A stretch of 33,572 bases of DNA from an uncultured Rhodospirillales bacterium. Lineage in GTDB: Bacteria > Pseudomonadota > Alphaproteobacteria > Reyranellales > Reyranellaceae. The stretch spans positions 1-33,572 of the forward strand of contig CAMFJT010000034.1 in the NCBI GenBank assembly GCA_945957125.1, given 5' to 3'. Of this stretch, positions 17,079 to 24,897 are shown one piece after another. Each line of letters begins with the position of its first letter. Position 1 is the stretch's first letter. Below the pieces are notes generated by a model. That model had not been told where the DNA came from. It saw only the letters and a program-made list of their open reading frames with translations, and did no database searches. The position numbers and the translations under genes were made by a program.

Positions 17079-17768
17079 TCAGTCGAGATAATCGGCGTGC
17101 TTGGCGACGTGCGCGGCCAGGCCGAGCGCATGCTGGCGGACCAGATCCTCGGCGCGCGCGGTGTCGCGCGCCTCGAGCGCCCGGATGATGTTCATGTGAT
17201 CGTGGATCGAGCGGTCGGCGCGGTCGTCCTCGCCGATCGTCTGGCCGCGGACCATGCGCATGTGGGTGAACAGGTTCTCGGCGAGCCGGATCAGCACCTG
17301 GTTGCCGCTGAGCTCGATGATGGCCTGGTGGAAGGCGATGTTGACCTCGGAATATTCGTCCAGCCGGGCGTGCAGCGTCTCGCCGTCGAATTGGGCGAAC
17401 ATGCGCCGCAGGCCGGCGATGTCCTCGTCGCGGGCGGACTCGGTGATCAGGCGCGCGGCCATGCTCTCCAGCGCCGCCCAGGCGGTGATCATCTCGATCA
17501 CCTCGCGCTTGGTCTTGCGCACGACATAGACGCCGCGGCGCGGGACGGAACGGACGAAGCCCTCTCGCTCGAGCTGCGCCATGGCCTCGCGCACCGGCGT
17601 GCGCGAGACGCCGAAATCCTGCGCGAGCTGGCGCTCGTCGAGCCGGATGTCGGTGCGCGAGCGGTAGACGTCGAGCGAGACGATGACATTGCGCAAGGCG
17701 GTGTAGGCCTTGTCCTTGAACGTCTCCTTGCCGTCGATCGGCGCGATGAGCAGGCGCGCGTCGCTCAT
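17079..17768 (-). CDS. GntR-family (FCD-type) transcription regulator
   Basis: A 229-residue regulator. The winged helix-turn-helix at about 20-80 reads [33 protein letters not shown] and [17 protein letters not shown], the classic GntR pattern. The all-helical FCD ligand domain covers about 90-220, with putative metal-site residues in [16 protein letters not shown] and [11 protein letters not shown]. Such proteins bind carboxylic acids and usually repress adjacent operons. It is the first gene of gntR-oxc-frc, 20 bases before oxc, so autoregulation with oxalate, formate or an acyl-CoA as effector is likely by inference. A GAGGGGGAG site lies about 10 bases upstream of its ATG. Confidence 0.92.
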   Translation of the reverse strand: MSDARLLIAPIDGKETFKDKAYTALRNVIVSLDVYRSRTDIRLDERQLAQDFGVSRTPVREAMAQLEREGFVRSVPRRGVYVVRKTKREVIEMITAWAALESMAARLITESARDEDIAGLRRMFAQFDGETLHARLDEYSEVNIAFHQAIIELSGNQVLIRLAENLFTHMRMVRGQTIGEDDRADRSIHDHMNIIRALEARDTARAEDLVRQHALGLAAHVAKHADYLD

Positions 17769-17917
17769 GAACCGATTGTTCTCCCCCTCTCAAGACCGCC
17801 GATCGCTGAGATACATTATTCATTATTCCACGGGGCTGGACGCGTCCAGTTGGTTCCGCGGAGTTCTCTGGCGAGGCACGATCGAAGTCGGACGGATGCT
17901 CGGGCGAGCGCCGGCCG
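17769..17917 (-). promoter_or_regulatory. gntR-oxc-frc promoter region with palindrome and tandem CATTATT
   Basis: Upstream of gntR lie a perfect 14-base palindrome CTGGACGCGTCCAG (17836-17849) and a tandem CATTATT-CATTATT (17814-17827), an AT-rich island in GC-rich DNA. On the minus strand the latter gives two AATAAT boxes, each five of six to a -10 consensus; a matching -35 is not clear. The palindrome or the repeat could be the GntR operator. The 17898-17909 hairpin (GCTCG-gg-CGAGC) lies next to the stop of the RTX gene and might weakly end that transcript. Confidence 0.5.
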
Positions 17918-20900
17918 TCAAACAACCAGCAAGTCGTCGCGGGTCATCGCCAGGCCTGCGGCTACGGTCGCGAACCGGATCTGCGCTCCGGCGCCCGAGC
18001 CGTCGGCGTCGTAATACAGCGCTCCGGTGGCCGAACTGTAGATGATGCGGTTGTCTGCATTCATCGCGGCCGCTGCGATGACGAATTGACTCGATGCAAG
18101 GGCGCCTGGGACGAGCCCGCCACCGGAGAACACGGCGTGGTCGACCGCGATCAGATCCTCGCCGACGGTGAAGTCCTGGATGCGGTCGACATTGTCACCC
18201 GAACCAAGCGTCGTAGTGAAGCTGAACCTGTCGCTTCCGCTGCCGCCGGTCAGGGAATCGTTGCCCACGCCACCGTCCAGCAGGTCGTCGCCGTCACTTC
18301 CGTAAAGCCTGTCGTCGCCTGACCCGCCGCTCAGCATGTCGTCGGCGGCGCCACCGAAGAGGTAGTTGCCGAGATCGTTTCCAGTCAGGACGAGGCCCGC
18401 CGCGCTGTCGGCACGCAGGAACTCGATCTCCTGGCCGGCACCCAGGGCGTAGGAGACGGTGGCGTGGATCGTGTCGGTGCCCTGGCCCGCGGCCTCGACC
18501 ACCAGATCGCCAGGATCGTCGACGAAGTAGGTGTCGTTGCCGGTTCCACCGGTCAGGACGTCGGCGCCAGTGCCGCCGTCCAGCCGGTCGTTGCCAGCCC
18601 CGCCGGTGAGGGTGTCTCCGCCTGCGCCGCCATACAGGTTGTTGGCGAGCTCGTTGCCGGCAAGGGTGAGGCCTGCCGCGCTGTCGGCGCGCAGGAACTC
18701 GATCTTCTGGCCGGTGCCCAAGGCGTAGGACACAAGGGTGTGGATCGTGTCGGTGCCCTGGTTTGGCGCTTCGATCGCCTGATCGGCGGCATCGTCGACG
18801 AAGTAGATGTCGTTGCCGGTCCCGCCGGTCAGGACGTCAACTCCGGGGCCACCGTCCAGCCGGTCGTTGCCACTCCCGCCGGTCAAGGTGTCGTCTCCGG
18901 CGCCGCCGTAGAGGTTGTTGTCGAAGTCGTTGCCTGCCAGGATGAGACCCGCCGCGCTGTCGGCGCGCAGGAACTCGATCTCCTGGCCGGCGCCCAAGGC
19001 GTAGGACACAAGGGTGTGGATCGTGTCGGTACCCTGGCCTGGCGCTTCGATCGCCCGATCGGCGGCGTTATCGACGAAGTAGATGTCGTTGCCGCTCCCG
19101 CCGGACAGGACGTCGAGCCCCCCGCCCCCGTCGAGCCGGTCGTTGCCGGCGTTCCCCACGAGCGTATTGGCAAACTCGTTGCCTGCGAGGGTGAGGCCCA
19201 CGATGCCGGCATTGGCGCGCAGGGTTTCGACTTCCGGGCCCGAGGCCAGGCTGTAGCTGACGCTCGCATAGACTGTATCGTTGCCGCCGCCAGCCTCCTC
19301 GATGACCTGGTCACCGATGCTGTCGACGTAGTAACGATCGTCGCCCGTGCCGCCGCTCGACATGTCGTTGCCCGCGCCGCCGTCCAGCGTGTCGTCGCCG
19401 GCGCCGCCGTCCAGCATGTCGTTGCCGCCATTGCCATACAGCGTGTCGTTGCCGGCCAAGCCGGAGAGCGAGTCGTCGAACGCGCCGCCAGCGAGCGTTT
19501 GCGATGCCAGCGTGCCAATGCGGGTGACCGCGGTGTCCGGCGCCCGGGCAAGAATCACATAGCTGGCCCCTGACCGGACGTCCTGCGAATCCGCCCCGAA
19601 GGCCCCGACGATCAGGTCGACAAAGCCGTCGCCGTTGATGTCGCCGGCCGACGCCACCGAGCGGCCGCTATAGTCCTCGGACGATACGCCGCTGAGCTTG
19701 AACCGGGTGCTGCCGTCGAGGCTCGAGAGGTCGATCGAGAATCCCGAGGCGCGACCGAAGACTACATAGGTTGCCCCGGAGAACCTGCCGTGCGGATGGG
19801 CCTGCGGGGCGCCAATGATCAGGTCTGCGAAGCCGTCGCCGTTGACGTCGCCTGCCGAGGCCACCGAAAATCCGCTTTGGTCACCCGCGGCCACGCCAGT
19901 GATCTTGAAGCCGGTGCTGCCGCCGAGGCTGCGCAAATCCAGGTCTGCGGCAAACCCGGAAGCCTTGCCGAACACTACATAGCTTTCCCCGGATTGCAGA
20001 TGGCCGTTCGGATCGGCCCGAGGGGCGCCGACGATCAGGTCCGCAAAGCCGTCGCCGTTGATGTCGCCCGCCGAGGCCACCGAATTGCCGGTCCGGTCAC
20101 CCGTTGCCGCGCCGCTGAGCTTGAAGCCGATGGTGCCATCGAGCACCGAGAGGTCGAGGTTGGCGGCAAACCCGGAAGCGTGGCCAAATACGACAAAGCT
20201 CGCGCCCGCGCCGGGCCCAATGGAGCCGATGACTGCGTCGGCAAAGCCGTCGCCATTGATATCGCCGGCGGAAGCGACCGACCAGCCGCTGAGATCACGT
20301 TGTCCGTCGCCGCTGATTCGGAACCCATTGCCGCCGTCGAGTGTCGACAGGTCGAGGTTGGCGGCAAACCCGGAAGCGTGGCCAAACACCACGTAGCTCA
20401 ATCCTGAGGCATTGCGAGGCGGGCTATCCGAGCCAATGATCACGTCGGCAAAGCCGTCGCCGTTGACGTCGCCGGCAGAGGCCACCGACCAGCCGCTTCG
20501 GTCGCCGGCCGCGATGCCGCTGAGCTTGAAACCGGTGCTGCCGTCGAGGCTCGACAAATCGAGGTCTGCAGCAAAGCCGGATGCCTTGCCGAACACAACG
20601 TAGGTCGCGCCCGAATCGACGCCGTGAGGATCGGCTCCGATAGCACCGATCACCAGGTCGGCGAAGCCGTCGCCATTGACGTCGCCTGCCGAGGCGACCG
20701 ACCTGCCGCTTACGTCGCCGGCTACCCCGCGAAGCTTGAAGCCGATGCCGCCGTCGAGGCTCGACAGGTCGAGGGTGGCATCGAAGCCGGAAGCCTTGCC
20801 GAACACGACATAGCTCTCTCCGAAGGCACCGACGACCATGTCGGCAAAGCCATCGCCGTTGACGTCGCCGGCCGTGGCGACCGAATAGCCGCTGTACCTG

Positions 20901-20980
20901 TTGTGCCCGGCGCCTCTGAGCGTGAAGCCGTCGCCGCCGTCGAGGGTCGACAGATCAATGTTGGCAGGGAATTGCGCCAC
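17918..20980 (-). CDS. FG-GAP propeller plus RTX calcium-binding repeat protein, probable type I secretion substrate
   Basis: A 1,020-residue protein starting at GTG (20980), with GAGGGGCGG upstream and no signal peptide. Residues 1 to about 480 carry seven FG-GAP motifs, each with an integrin-like calcium loop GD[VI]NGDGF[AV]D and a following [10 protein letters not shown] strand. Seven motifs fit a closed seven-bladed beta-propeller. From about 495 to 915 come RTX nonapeptides ([15 protein letters not shown] type), arranged in units containing [22 protein letters not shown] and [13 protein letters not shown]. Three units repeat at exactly 276 bases, and a fourth, older unit is 24 bases shorter. 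The C-terminus ([13 protein letters not shown], then LYYDADGSG) is the usual RTX end that carries the secretion signal. No HlyB/D/TolC genes are nearby. The role is perhaps a surface or extracellular adhesin-like protein. Confidence 0.88.
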   Translation of the reverse strand: MAQFPANIDLSTLDGGDGFTLRGAGHNRYSGYSVATAGDVNGDGFADMVVGAFGESYVVFGKASGFDATLDLSSLDGGIGFKLRGVAGDVSGRSVASAGDVNGDGFADLVIGAIGADPHGVDSGATYVVFGKASGFAADLDLSSLDGSTGFKLSGIAAGDRSGWSVASAGDVNGDGFADVIIGSDSPPRNASGLSYVVFGHASGFAANLDLSTLDGGNGFRISGDGQRDLSGWSVASAGDINGDGFADAVIGSIGPGAGASFVVFGHASGFAANLDLSVLDGTIGFKLSGAATGDRTGNSVASAGDINGDGFADLIVGAPRADPNGHLQSGESYVVFGKASGFAADLDLRSLGGSTGFKITGVAAGDQSGFSVASAGDVNGDGFADLIIGAPQAHPHGRFSGATYVVFGRASGFSIDLSSLDGSTRFKLSGVSSEDYSGRSVASAGDINGDGFVDLIVGAFGADSQDVRSGASYVILARAPDTAVTRIGTLASQTLAGGAFDDSLSGLAGNDTLYGNGGNDMLDGGAGDDTLDGGAGNDMSSGGTGDDRYYVDSIGDQVIEEAGGGNDTVYASVSYSLASGPEVETLRANAGIVGLTLAGNEFANTLVGNAGNDRLDGGGGLDVLSGGSGNDIYFVDNAADRAIEAPGQGTDTIHTLVSYALGAGQEIEFLRADSAAGLILAGNDFDNNLYGGAGDDTLTGGSGNDRLDGGPGVDVLTGGTGNDIYFVDDAADQAIEAPNQGTDTIHTLVSYALGTGQKIEFLRADSAAGLTLAGNELANNLYGGAGGDTLTGGAGNDRLDGGTGADVLTGGTGNDTYFVDDPGDLVVEAAGQGTDTIHATVSYALGAGQEIEFLRADSAAGLVLTGNDLGNYLFGGAADDMLSGGSGDDRLYGSDGDDLLDGGVGNDSLTGGSGSDRFSFTTTLGSGDNVDRIQDFTVGEDLIAVDHAVFSGGGLVPGALASSQFVIAAAAMNADNRIIYSSATGALYYDADGSGAGAQIRFATVAAGLAMTRDDLLVV
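18390..19230 (-). repeat. Near-identical tandem coding repeats (276-base period) in the RTX gene
   Basis: The block CCGCGCTGTCGGC, then CGCAGGAACTCGATCT, recurs at 18400, 18676 and 18952, an exact 276-base (92-codon) period with very few differences. A diverged copy with GGCGCGCAGG at 19214 is spaced 252 bases from the third. The low divergence suggests recent duplication or gene conversion, so the copy number may vary between strains. The repeats are coding and in frame, not a CRISPR array. Confidence 0.8.
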
Positions 20981-21119
20981 GTTCCGCCCCTCGTTGGCAG
21001 CGATGCTTACGTCGGCTTTCTATGCACCGCCCTGCCCCGGCGAATTGATCCAGATCGTGCGTCCGGGAGCACGGGTCTGGCGGGCAAGGAGACAGGCTGC
21101 CGGGCCGGCAGCATCGCCC
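20981..21119. other. Intergenic stretch between tctA and the RTX gene
   Basis: These 139 bases lie downstream of the tctA stop and upstream of the GTG of the RTX gene, both on the minus strand. They should hold the RTX promoter if that gene is not read through from tctA. I see the ribosome binding site GAGGGG (about 20985-20992) and no clear terminator hairpin or promoter boxes. Confidence 0.4.
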
Positions 21120-22625
21120 TTACGCCGGGCTGCGCTGCCGGAAGACGCGGCCGAGGAGGTTCGAGATCGCGCCCCAGAACAGGGCGATCACGCCGAGCGC
21201 CATGATCGTGCCGACGAGGCCGCCCGACCAGAAGACGGAGAGGCTGCCCTGCGAGATCAGCAGCGACTGGCGGAACGCCTCCTCGGCCTTGTCGCCGAGC
21301 ACGATCGCCAGCACCATCGGCGCCAGCGGGTAGTTGCACTTCTTGAAGAAGTATCCGGCCACGCCGAACACCAGCATCATGACCACGTCGAAGCTGTTGT
21401 TGTGCACCGTGTACGCACCGATGGCGCAGATCACCAGGATGACCGGCGCGATGATGCCGAACGGCACCCGCAGGATCGCCGCGAAGACCGGCACCATGGT
21501 GAGCACCACCGCCAGCCCGACGATGTTGCCGAGATACATGCTGGCGATCAGGCCCCAGACGAAGTCCTTCTGTTCGACGAACAGCAGCGGCCCGGGCTGC
21601 AGCCCCCAGATCAGCAGGCCGCCGAGCAGGACGGCCGCGGTCGGCGAGCCGGGCACGCCGAGGGACAGCATTGGCAGCAGGGCGGATGTGCCGGCGGAAT
21701 GCGCCGCGGTCTCGGGCGCGATGACGCCTTCGATCTCGCCGGTGCCGAACCTGGCGCCGTCCTTGGAGGAGCGCTTGGCGATGCCATAGCTCATGAAGGA
21801 GGCGGGCGTGGCGCCGGCCGGGGTGATGCCCATCCAGCAGCCGATCAGGCAGGAGCGCAGCATGGTGAACCAGTAGCGCGGCAAGCCCTTCCACGTCTGC
21901 CACACCACGGCCGGATTGATCGCCGCCGCCTTGCCGCGGAAGCTCAACCCTTCTTCCATGGTGAGCAGGATCTCGCCGATTCCGAACAGGCCGATCACGG
22001 CGACCAGGAAGTCGAACCCGCTCAGCAGCTCGGTCGAGCCGAAGGTCAACCGCAGGCCGCCGGTGACGGTGTCCGTGCCGACGGCGGCGAGGGCGAAGCC
22101 CAGCATCATCGCCGCGATCGTCTTGGCCGGCGGCTCCTTGCCCATGCCGACGAAGCTGCAGAAGGCGAGGAAGAAGACGGCGAATTTCTCGGCCGGACCG
22201 AACTGGAGAGCGAAGCGGGCGACCAGCGGCGCGGCGAGGGTGATCACGATGACGGCGAACAATGCGCCGATGAAGGACGAGGTGAAGGCGGCGGTGAGCG
22301 CCTCGCCGGCCTGGCCTTTCTGCGCCATGGGATGGCCGTCGAAGGTCGTGGCGACCGACCAGGGTTCGCCCGGGATGTTGAACAGGATCGAGGTGATTGC
22401 GCCGCCGAACAACGCACCCCAGTAGATGCAGGAGAGCAGGATGATGGCCGAGGTCGGCGGCATGCCGAAGGTCAGCGGCAGCAGGATCGCCACGCCGTTG
22501 GCGCCGCCCAGGCCCGGCAGCACGCCGATGATCACGCCCAGGATGATGCCGATCAGCATGTAGAGGAAGTTGGTCCAGCTCAGGACGACGGAAAATCCGT
22601 GCAGCAGGTCGCCAATGCCTTCCAT
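21120..22625 (-). CDS. tctA: Tripartite tricarboxylate transporter, large membrane subunit TctA
   Basis: A 501-residue integral membrane protein with about 11-12 hydrophobic segments and the paired TctA signature loops. The first is GVLPGLGGANGVAILLPLTF with TSILFNIPGEP (about residues 33-95). The second, in the other half, is GVIAPETAAHSAGTSALLPM followed by LSLGVPGSPTAAVLLGGL. This subunit forms the sodium- or proton-driven channel for citrate, tricarboxylates or other carboxylates brought by the periplasmic receptor. It is the last gene of a tctC-tctB-tctA set and is separated from tctB by a REP-like palindrome. The family is certain; the substrate is open. Confidence 0.96.
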   Translation of the reverse strand: MEGIGDLLHGFSVVLSWTNFLYMLIGIILGVIIGVLPGLGGANGVAILLPLTFGMPPTSAIILLSCIYWGALFGGAITSILFNIPGEPWSVATTFDGHPMAQKGQAGEALTAAFTSSFIGALFAVIVITLAAPLVARFALQFGPAEKFAVFFLAFCSFVGMGKEPPAKTIAAMMLGFALAAVGTDTVTGGLRLTFGSTELLSGFDFLVAVIGLFGIGEILLTMEEGLSFRGKAAAINPAVVWQTWKGLPRYWFTMLRSCLIGCWMGITPAGATPASFMSYGIAKRSSKDGARFGTGEIEGVIAPETAAHSAGTSALLPMLSLGVPGSPTAAVLLGGLLIWGLQPGPLLFVEQKDFVWGLIASMYLGNIVGLAVVLTMVPVFAAILRVPFGIIAPVILVICAIGAYTVHNNSFDVVMMLVFGVAGYFFKKCNYPLAPMVLAIVLGDKAEEAFRQSLLISQGSLSVFWSGGLVGTIMALGVIALFWGAISNLLGRVFRQRSPA

Positions 22626-22686
22626 CGATTCTCTCCGCTTGCGGCCCTTTGGTTATCCGAGCCGGCGAGCTGCATTCGAGTTTTCT

Positions 22687-22782
22687 TCTGTCGTCCTGAG
22701 CGCAGCGAAGGAGCTAACGTCAGTGACGCGAACCATGTCTGACCGTTCAGTGAGATCCTTCGCTCCGCTCAGGATGACGAGA
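22687..22782. repeat. REP-like imperfect palindrome between tctB and tctA
   Basis: Left arm TCGTCCTGAGCGCAGCGAAG (from 22691, continuing GAGCT) is the inverted copy of the right arm at 22752-22780 (AGATCCTTCGCTCCGCTCAG, then GATGACGA). There are about three mismatches and a 36-base middle. This CCTGAGCG-AGCGAAGGA core is familiar to me from many proteobacterial intergenic regions. Inside an operon it may stabilise or attenuate the message between tctB and tctA. The remaining gap, 22626-22804, holds only the tctA leader. Confidence 0.85.
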
Positions 22783-22804
22783 TGGCGGACCGGGACGCAC
22801 GTCA

Positions 22805-23308
22805 TCAGAGTCCCAGCCAGTCCTCGATCGGACCCTTGGGCAGCGGCACCAGGAACCACCGTTCGAACGTCACGTAGGTCAGGACCGGCAACGCCACGCT
22901 GATGCACAGGGTCAACGCCCAGCCGTAGCGGCCGAGCCAGCGCATGAAGCCTGCGATCAACAGCGCGGACGAGAGGTAAATGCCGAGCCACGGCACGGCC
23001 AGGACGTAGATCGCCATCGGGATGACGACCTTGCGGACCTCGGCGAGCTGGCCCCATTCGGCGAACAGCTTGCGCGGCGGGATGGCCAGTGCGCGCACGA
23101 CGTTCACGATGCTGGCCATCACGACGAGCAGGCCGACCCAGAACGGGAAGAAGCCGGATTTCGGCCCGTCGTCGGCCCAGCCGATGCCGACCTGCAGGCT
23201 GCCGATCATGGTGATCGCGCCCAGCGCCAGCACGACGAGCGCCACGCCGATCTCGACGCTGCGCTGTCGCGGTCCGGGCGAGCCGGACGCTTGCGGGGAA
23301 TTCGACAT
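22805..23308 (-). CDS. tctB: Tripartite tricarboxylate transporter, small membrane subunit TctB
   Basis: A 167-residue protein with about four membrane helices: VEIGVALVVLALGAITMIGS, a helix around FFPFWVGLLVVMASIVNV, VIPMAIYVLAVPWLGIYLSS and LTLCISVALPVLTYVTFERW. The loop GWADDGPKSGFFPF matches the TctB family pattern in which a conserved GP.xFP precedes the second helix. The family's small subunit partners TctA in the membrane. It starts 24 bases after the tctC stop. Length and topology are typical, and context settles the call despite weak family conservation. Confidence 0.92.
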   Translation of the reverse strand: MSNSPQASGSPGPRQRSVEIGVALVVLALGAITMIGSLQVGIGWADDGPKSGFFPFWVGLLVVMASIVNVVRALAIPPRKLFAEWGQLAEVRKVVIPMAIYVLAVPWLGIYLSSALLIAGFMRWLGRYGWALTLCISVALPVLTYVTFERWFLVPLPKGPIEDWLGL

Positions 23309-23332
23309 CGACGATTTCCTGCCGACGTATCG

Positions 23333-24346
23333 TCAGTTGGCCAGGAAGCCTGCTTCCTTCATCAGGTCGCGATGACGCTTCTCTTCGCTCTCGACCCACT
23401 TGGCGTAGTCGGCCCCGGTCATGAAGGTCGGATTGAACGCGCCGTCGTTCATGAGCTGCGCCCATTCCGGCGTCGCACGCACCTTCTTCATGAGCTCGAC
23501 GTAATAGTCGACGGCGTCCTTCGGAACCCCCGCCGGCATGAAGATGCCGCGCAGCATGAGATACTCGATATCCAGCCCCTGCGACTTGCAGGTCGGGATG
23601 TCCGACCACGCCATGTCGCCGGCGATCTTCTCCTTGCCAGACAGCGGCTTGCTGTCGAACACGCAGAGCGGCCGCAGCGCGCCAGCGCGCCATTGGGCGA
23701 CCGCCTCGATCGGGTTGTTGACCGTGGCATCGATGTGCTTGCCGACGAGTTGCACGGCGACCTCCCCGCCGCCCTTGTACGGCACGTAGGTCATCTTCTG
23801 GCCGATCGCGCGCTCGAGCGCGACGGTGATGATCTGATCCTCCTGCTTGGAGCCGGTGCCGCCCAGCTTGAACTTGCCCGGCGGCGCCGCCTTGATCGCG
23901 GCCACCAGGTCCTGCGCCGTCTTGAACGGCGTGTCCGCATTGACCCACAGCACGAACTCGTCGAGCGCCATCATCGAGACCGGCGTCATGTCCTTCCAGG
24001 AGAAGGGGATGCCGGTGGCGAGCGGCGTCGTGAACAGGTTCGACAGGGTGATGACCAGCTTGTGCGGATTGCCCTTGGCGTTCTTGATGTCGAGGAAGCC
24101 CTCGCCGCCCGCGCCGCCGGCCTTGTTGATCACCACCATGGTCTGCTTCATCAGGCCGTGCTTGGCGATGATCCCCTGGATCATGCGCGCCATCTGGTCG
24201 GCGCCGCCGCCGGTTCCCGCGGGAACGATGAACTCGACCGTACGGGTCGGCTCCCAGGCGTGGGCCACGGAAGAAAAGAGGCCGACCGCCATGACGGTCG
24301 CGGTCGCGATGGCACGCGACAGCCACCCGAACTCGGTTATTGCCAT
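23333..24346 (-). CDS. tctC: Tripartite tricarboxylate transporter periplasmic receptor TctC
   Basis: A 337-residue receptor with a signal peptide (about 1-30, ending SSVAHA-WEP). Family features include VEFIVPAGTGGGADQMARM, VVINKAGGAGGEGFLDIKNA, GTGSKQEDQIITVALER and YVPYKGGGEVAVQLVGKHID. The start at 24346 has a perfect GGGAGGAACA site; an upstream Met at 24391 lacks support. It heads the tctC-tctB-tctA operon. It diverges in sequence from the Bug receptor at 4879-5838, so the two probably take different carboxylates. The WEP...GTGGGADQ start resembles the larger TctC subgroup rather than the typical Bug PYPPGG form. Confidence 0.94.
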   Translation of the reverse strand: MAITEFGWLSRAIATATVMAVGLFSSVAHAWEPTRTVEFIVPAGTGGGADQMARMIQGIIAKHGLMKQTMVVINKAGGAGGEGFLDIKNAKGNPHKLVITLSNLFTTPLATGIPFSWKDMTPVSMMALDEFVLWVNADTPFKTAQDLVAAIKAAPPGKFKLGGTGSKQEDQIITVALERAIGQKMTYVPYKGGGEVAVQLVGKHIDATVNNPIEAVAQWRAGALRPLCVFDSKPLSGKEKIAGDMAWSDIPTCKSQGLDIEYLMLRGIFMPAGVPKDAVDYYVELMKKVRATPEWAQLMNDGAFNPTFMTGADYAKWVESEEKRHRDLMKEAGFLAN

Positions 24347-24453
24347 TGTTCCTCCCACACCTTTTTTTCCGAGCCTGCCCATGCTCTGCAACGATCTTGG
24401 CCGGCACGGGAAAGACCGTCAAGATTGTAGGCCATTGCACGGCGGGAGCAGGA
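24347..24453. promoter_or_regulatory. Divergent promoter region, tctC operon and GNAT gene
   Basis: These 107 bases lie between tctC (minus) and the acetyltransferase (plus). They contain a T7 run at about 24361-24368 and the two ribosome binding sites. I cannot identify -35/-10 boxes with confidence. Confidence 0.35.
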
Positions 24454-24879
24454 ATGACCGAGAGCGAGCTGTCGATCGTTTTCGACGAGAAGGGCGGTGC
24501 GGACGCCCAGCTCGTGCGGGAACGCCTCGACATGTACAACATCGGCGCGACGGGCGTTTCGACCTACTATCCGGTGCACTTCTTCGTGAAAGGCGGCCTC
24601 GGCGAAACGCTGGGAGGACTGCTCGGCGGCATCTGGGGCGGCTGGCTGCACATAAGCTACCTATGGATCGACGAAGCGGTGCGTGGCCGGGACTGGGGGA
24701 CCCGCCTGATGGACCGGGCCGAGACCTACGCGCGGGAGCGCGGCTGCCGCGCCGTCACGCTCGACACCCATTCCTTCCAGGCCCGACCGTTCTATGAAGC
24801 CCGCGGCTACGAGGTCTTCGGCACGCTCGACGACTACCCCGAGGGCCACAAGAAGTTCTTCCTGAGGAAGAAGCTGTGA
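24454..24879 (+). CDS. GNAT-family N-acetyltransferase
   Basis: A 141-residue protein of the GCN5-related acetyltransferase fold. The acetyl-CoA motif is LWIDEAVRGRDWGTRLMDRA (about residues 70-89), with R-G-x-x-W-G replacing the canonical Q/RxxGxG/A. RGCRAVTLDTHSFQARPFYE (about 95-114) and ARGYEVFGTLDDYPEGH follow as motif B. The acceptor could be a small molecule, a peptide or a protein terminus. A Gly-rich hairpin (GGLGETLGGLLGGIWGGW) is a striking local feature. The start at 24454 is preferred over the open frame from 24340, which would overlap tctC. It converges on the Fic gene with an 18-base gap. Confidence 0.86.
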   Translation: MTESELSIVFDEKGGADAQLVRERLDMYNIGATGVSTYYPVHFFVKGGLGETLGGLLGGIWGGWLHISYLWIDEAVRGRDWGTRLMDRAETYARERGCRAVTLDTHSFQARPFYEARGYEVFGTLDDYPEGHKKFFLRKKL

Positions 24880-24897
24880 CTTTGCTTCAGGGAACGA

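Noticed and set aside
17059-17925. 289-codon upstream extension of the oxc frame
   Set aside because: It overlaps gntR in another frame, and oxc has its own ribosome binding site and family start at 17058.
18390-19230. CRISPR-like regular repeats
   Set aside because: The repeats are 276 bases, in frame and encode RTX units; there are no short repeats with unique spacers.
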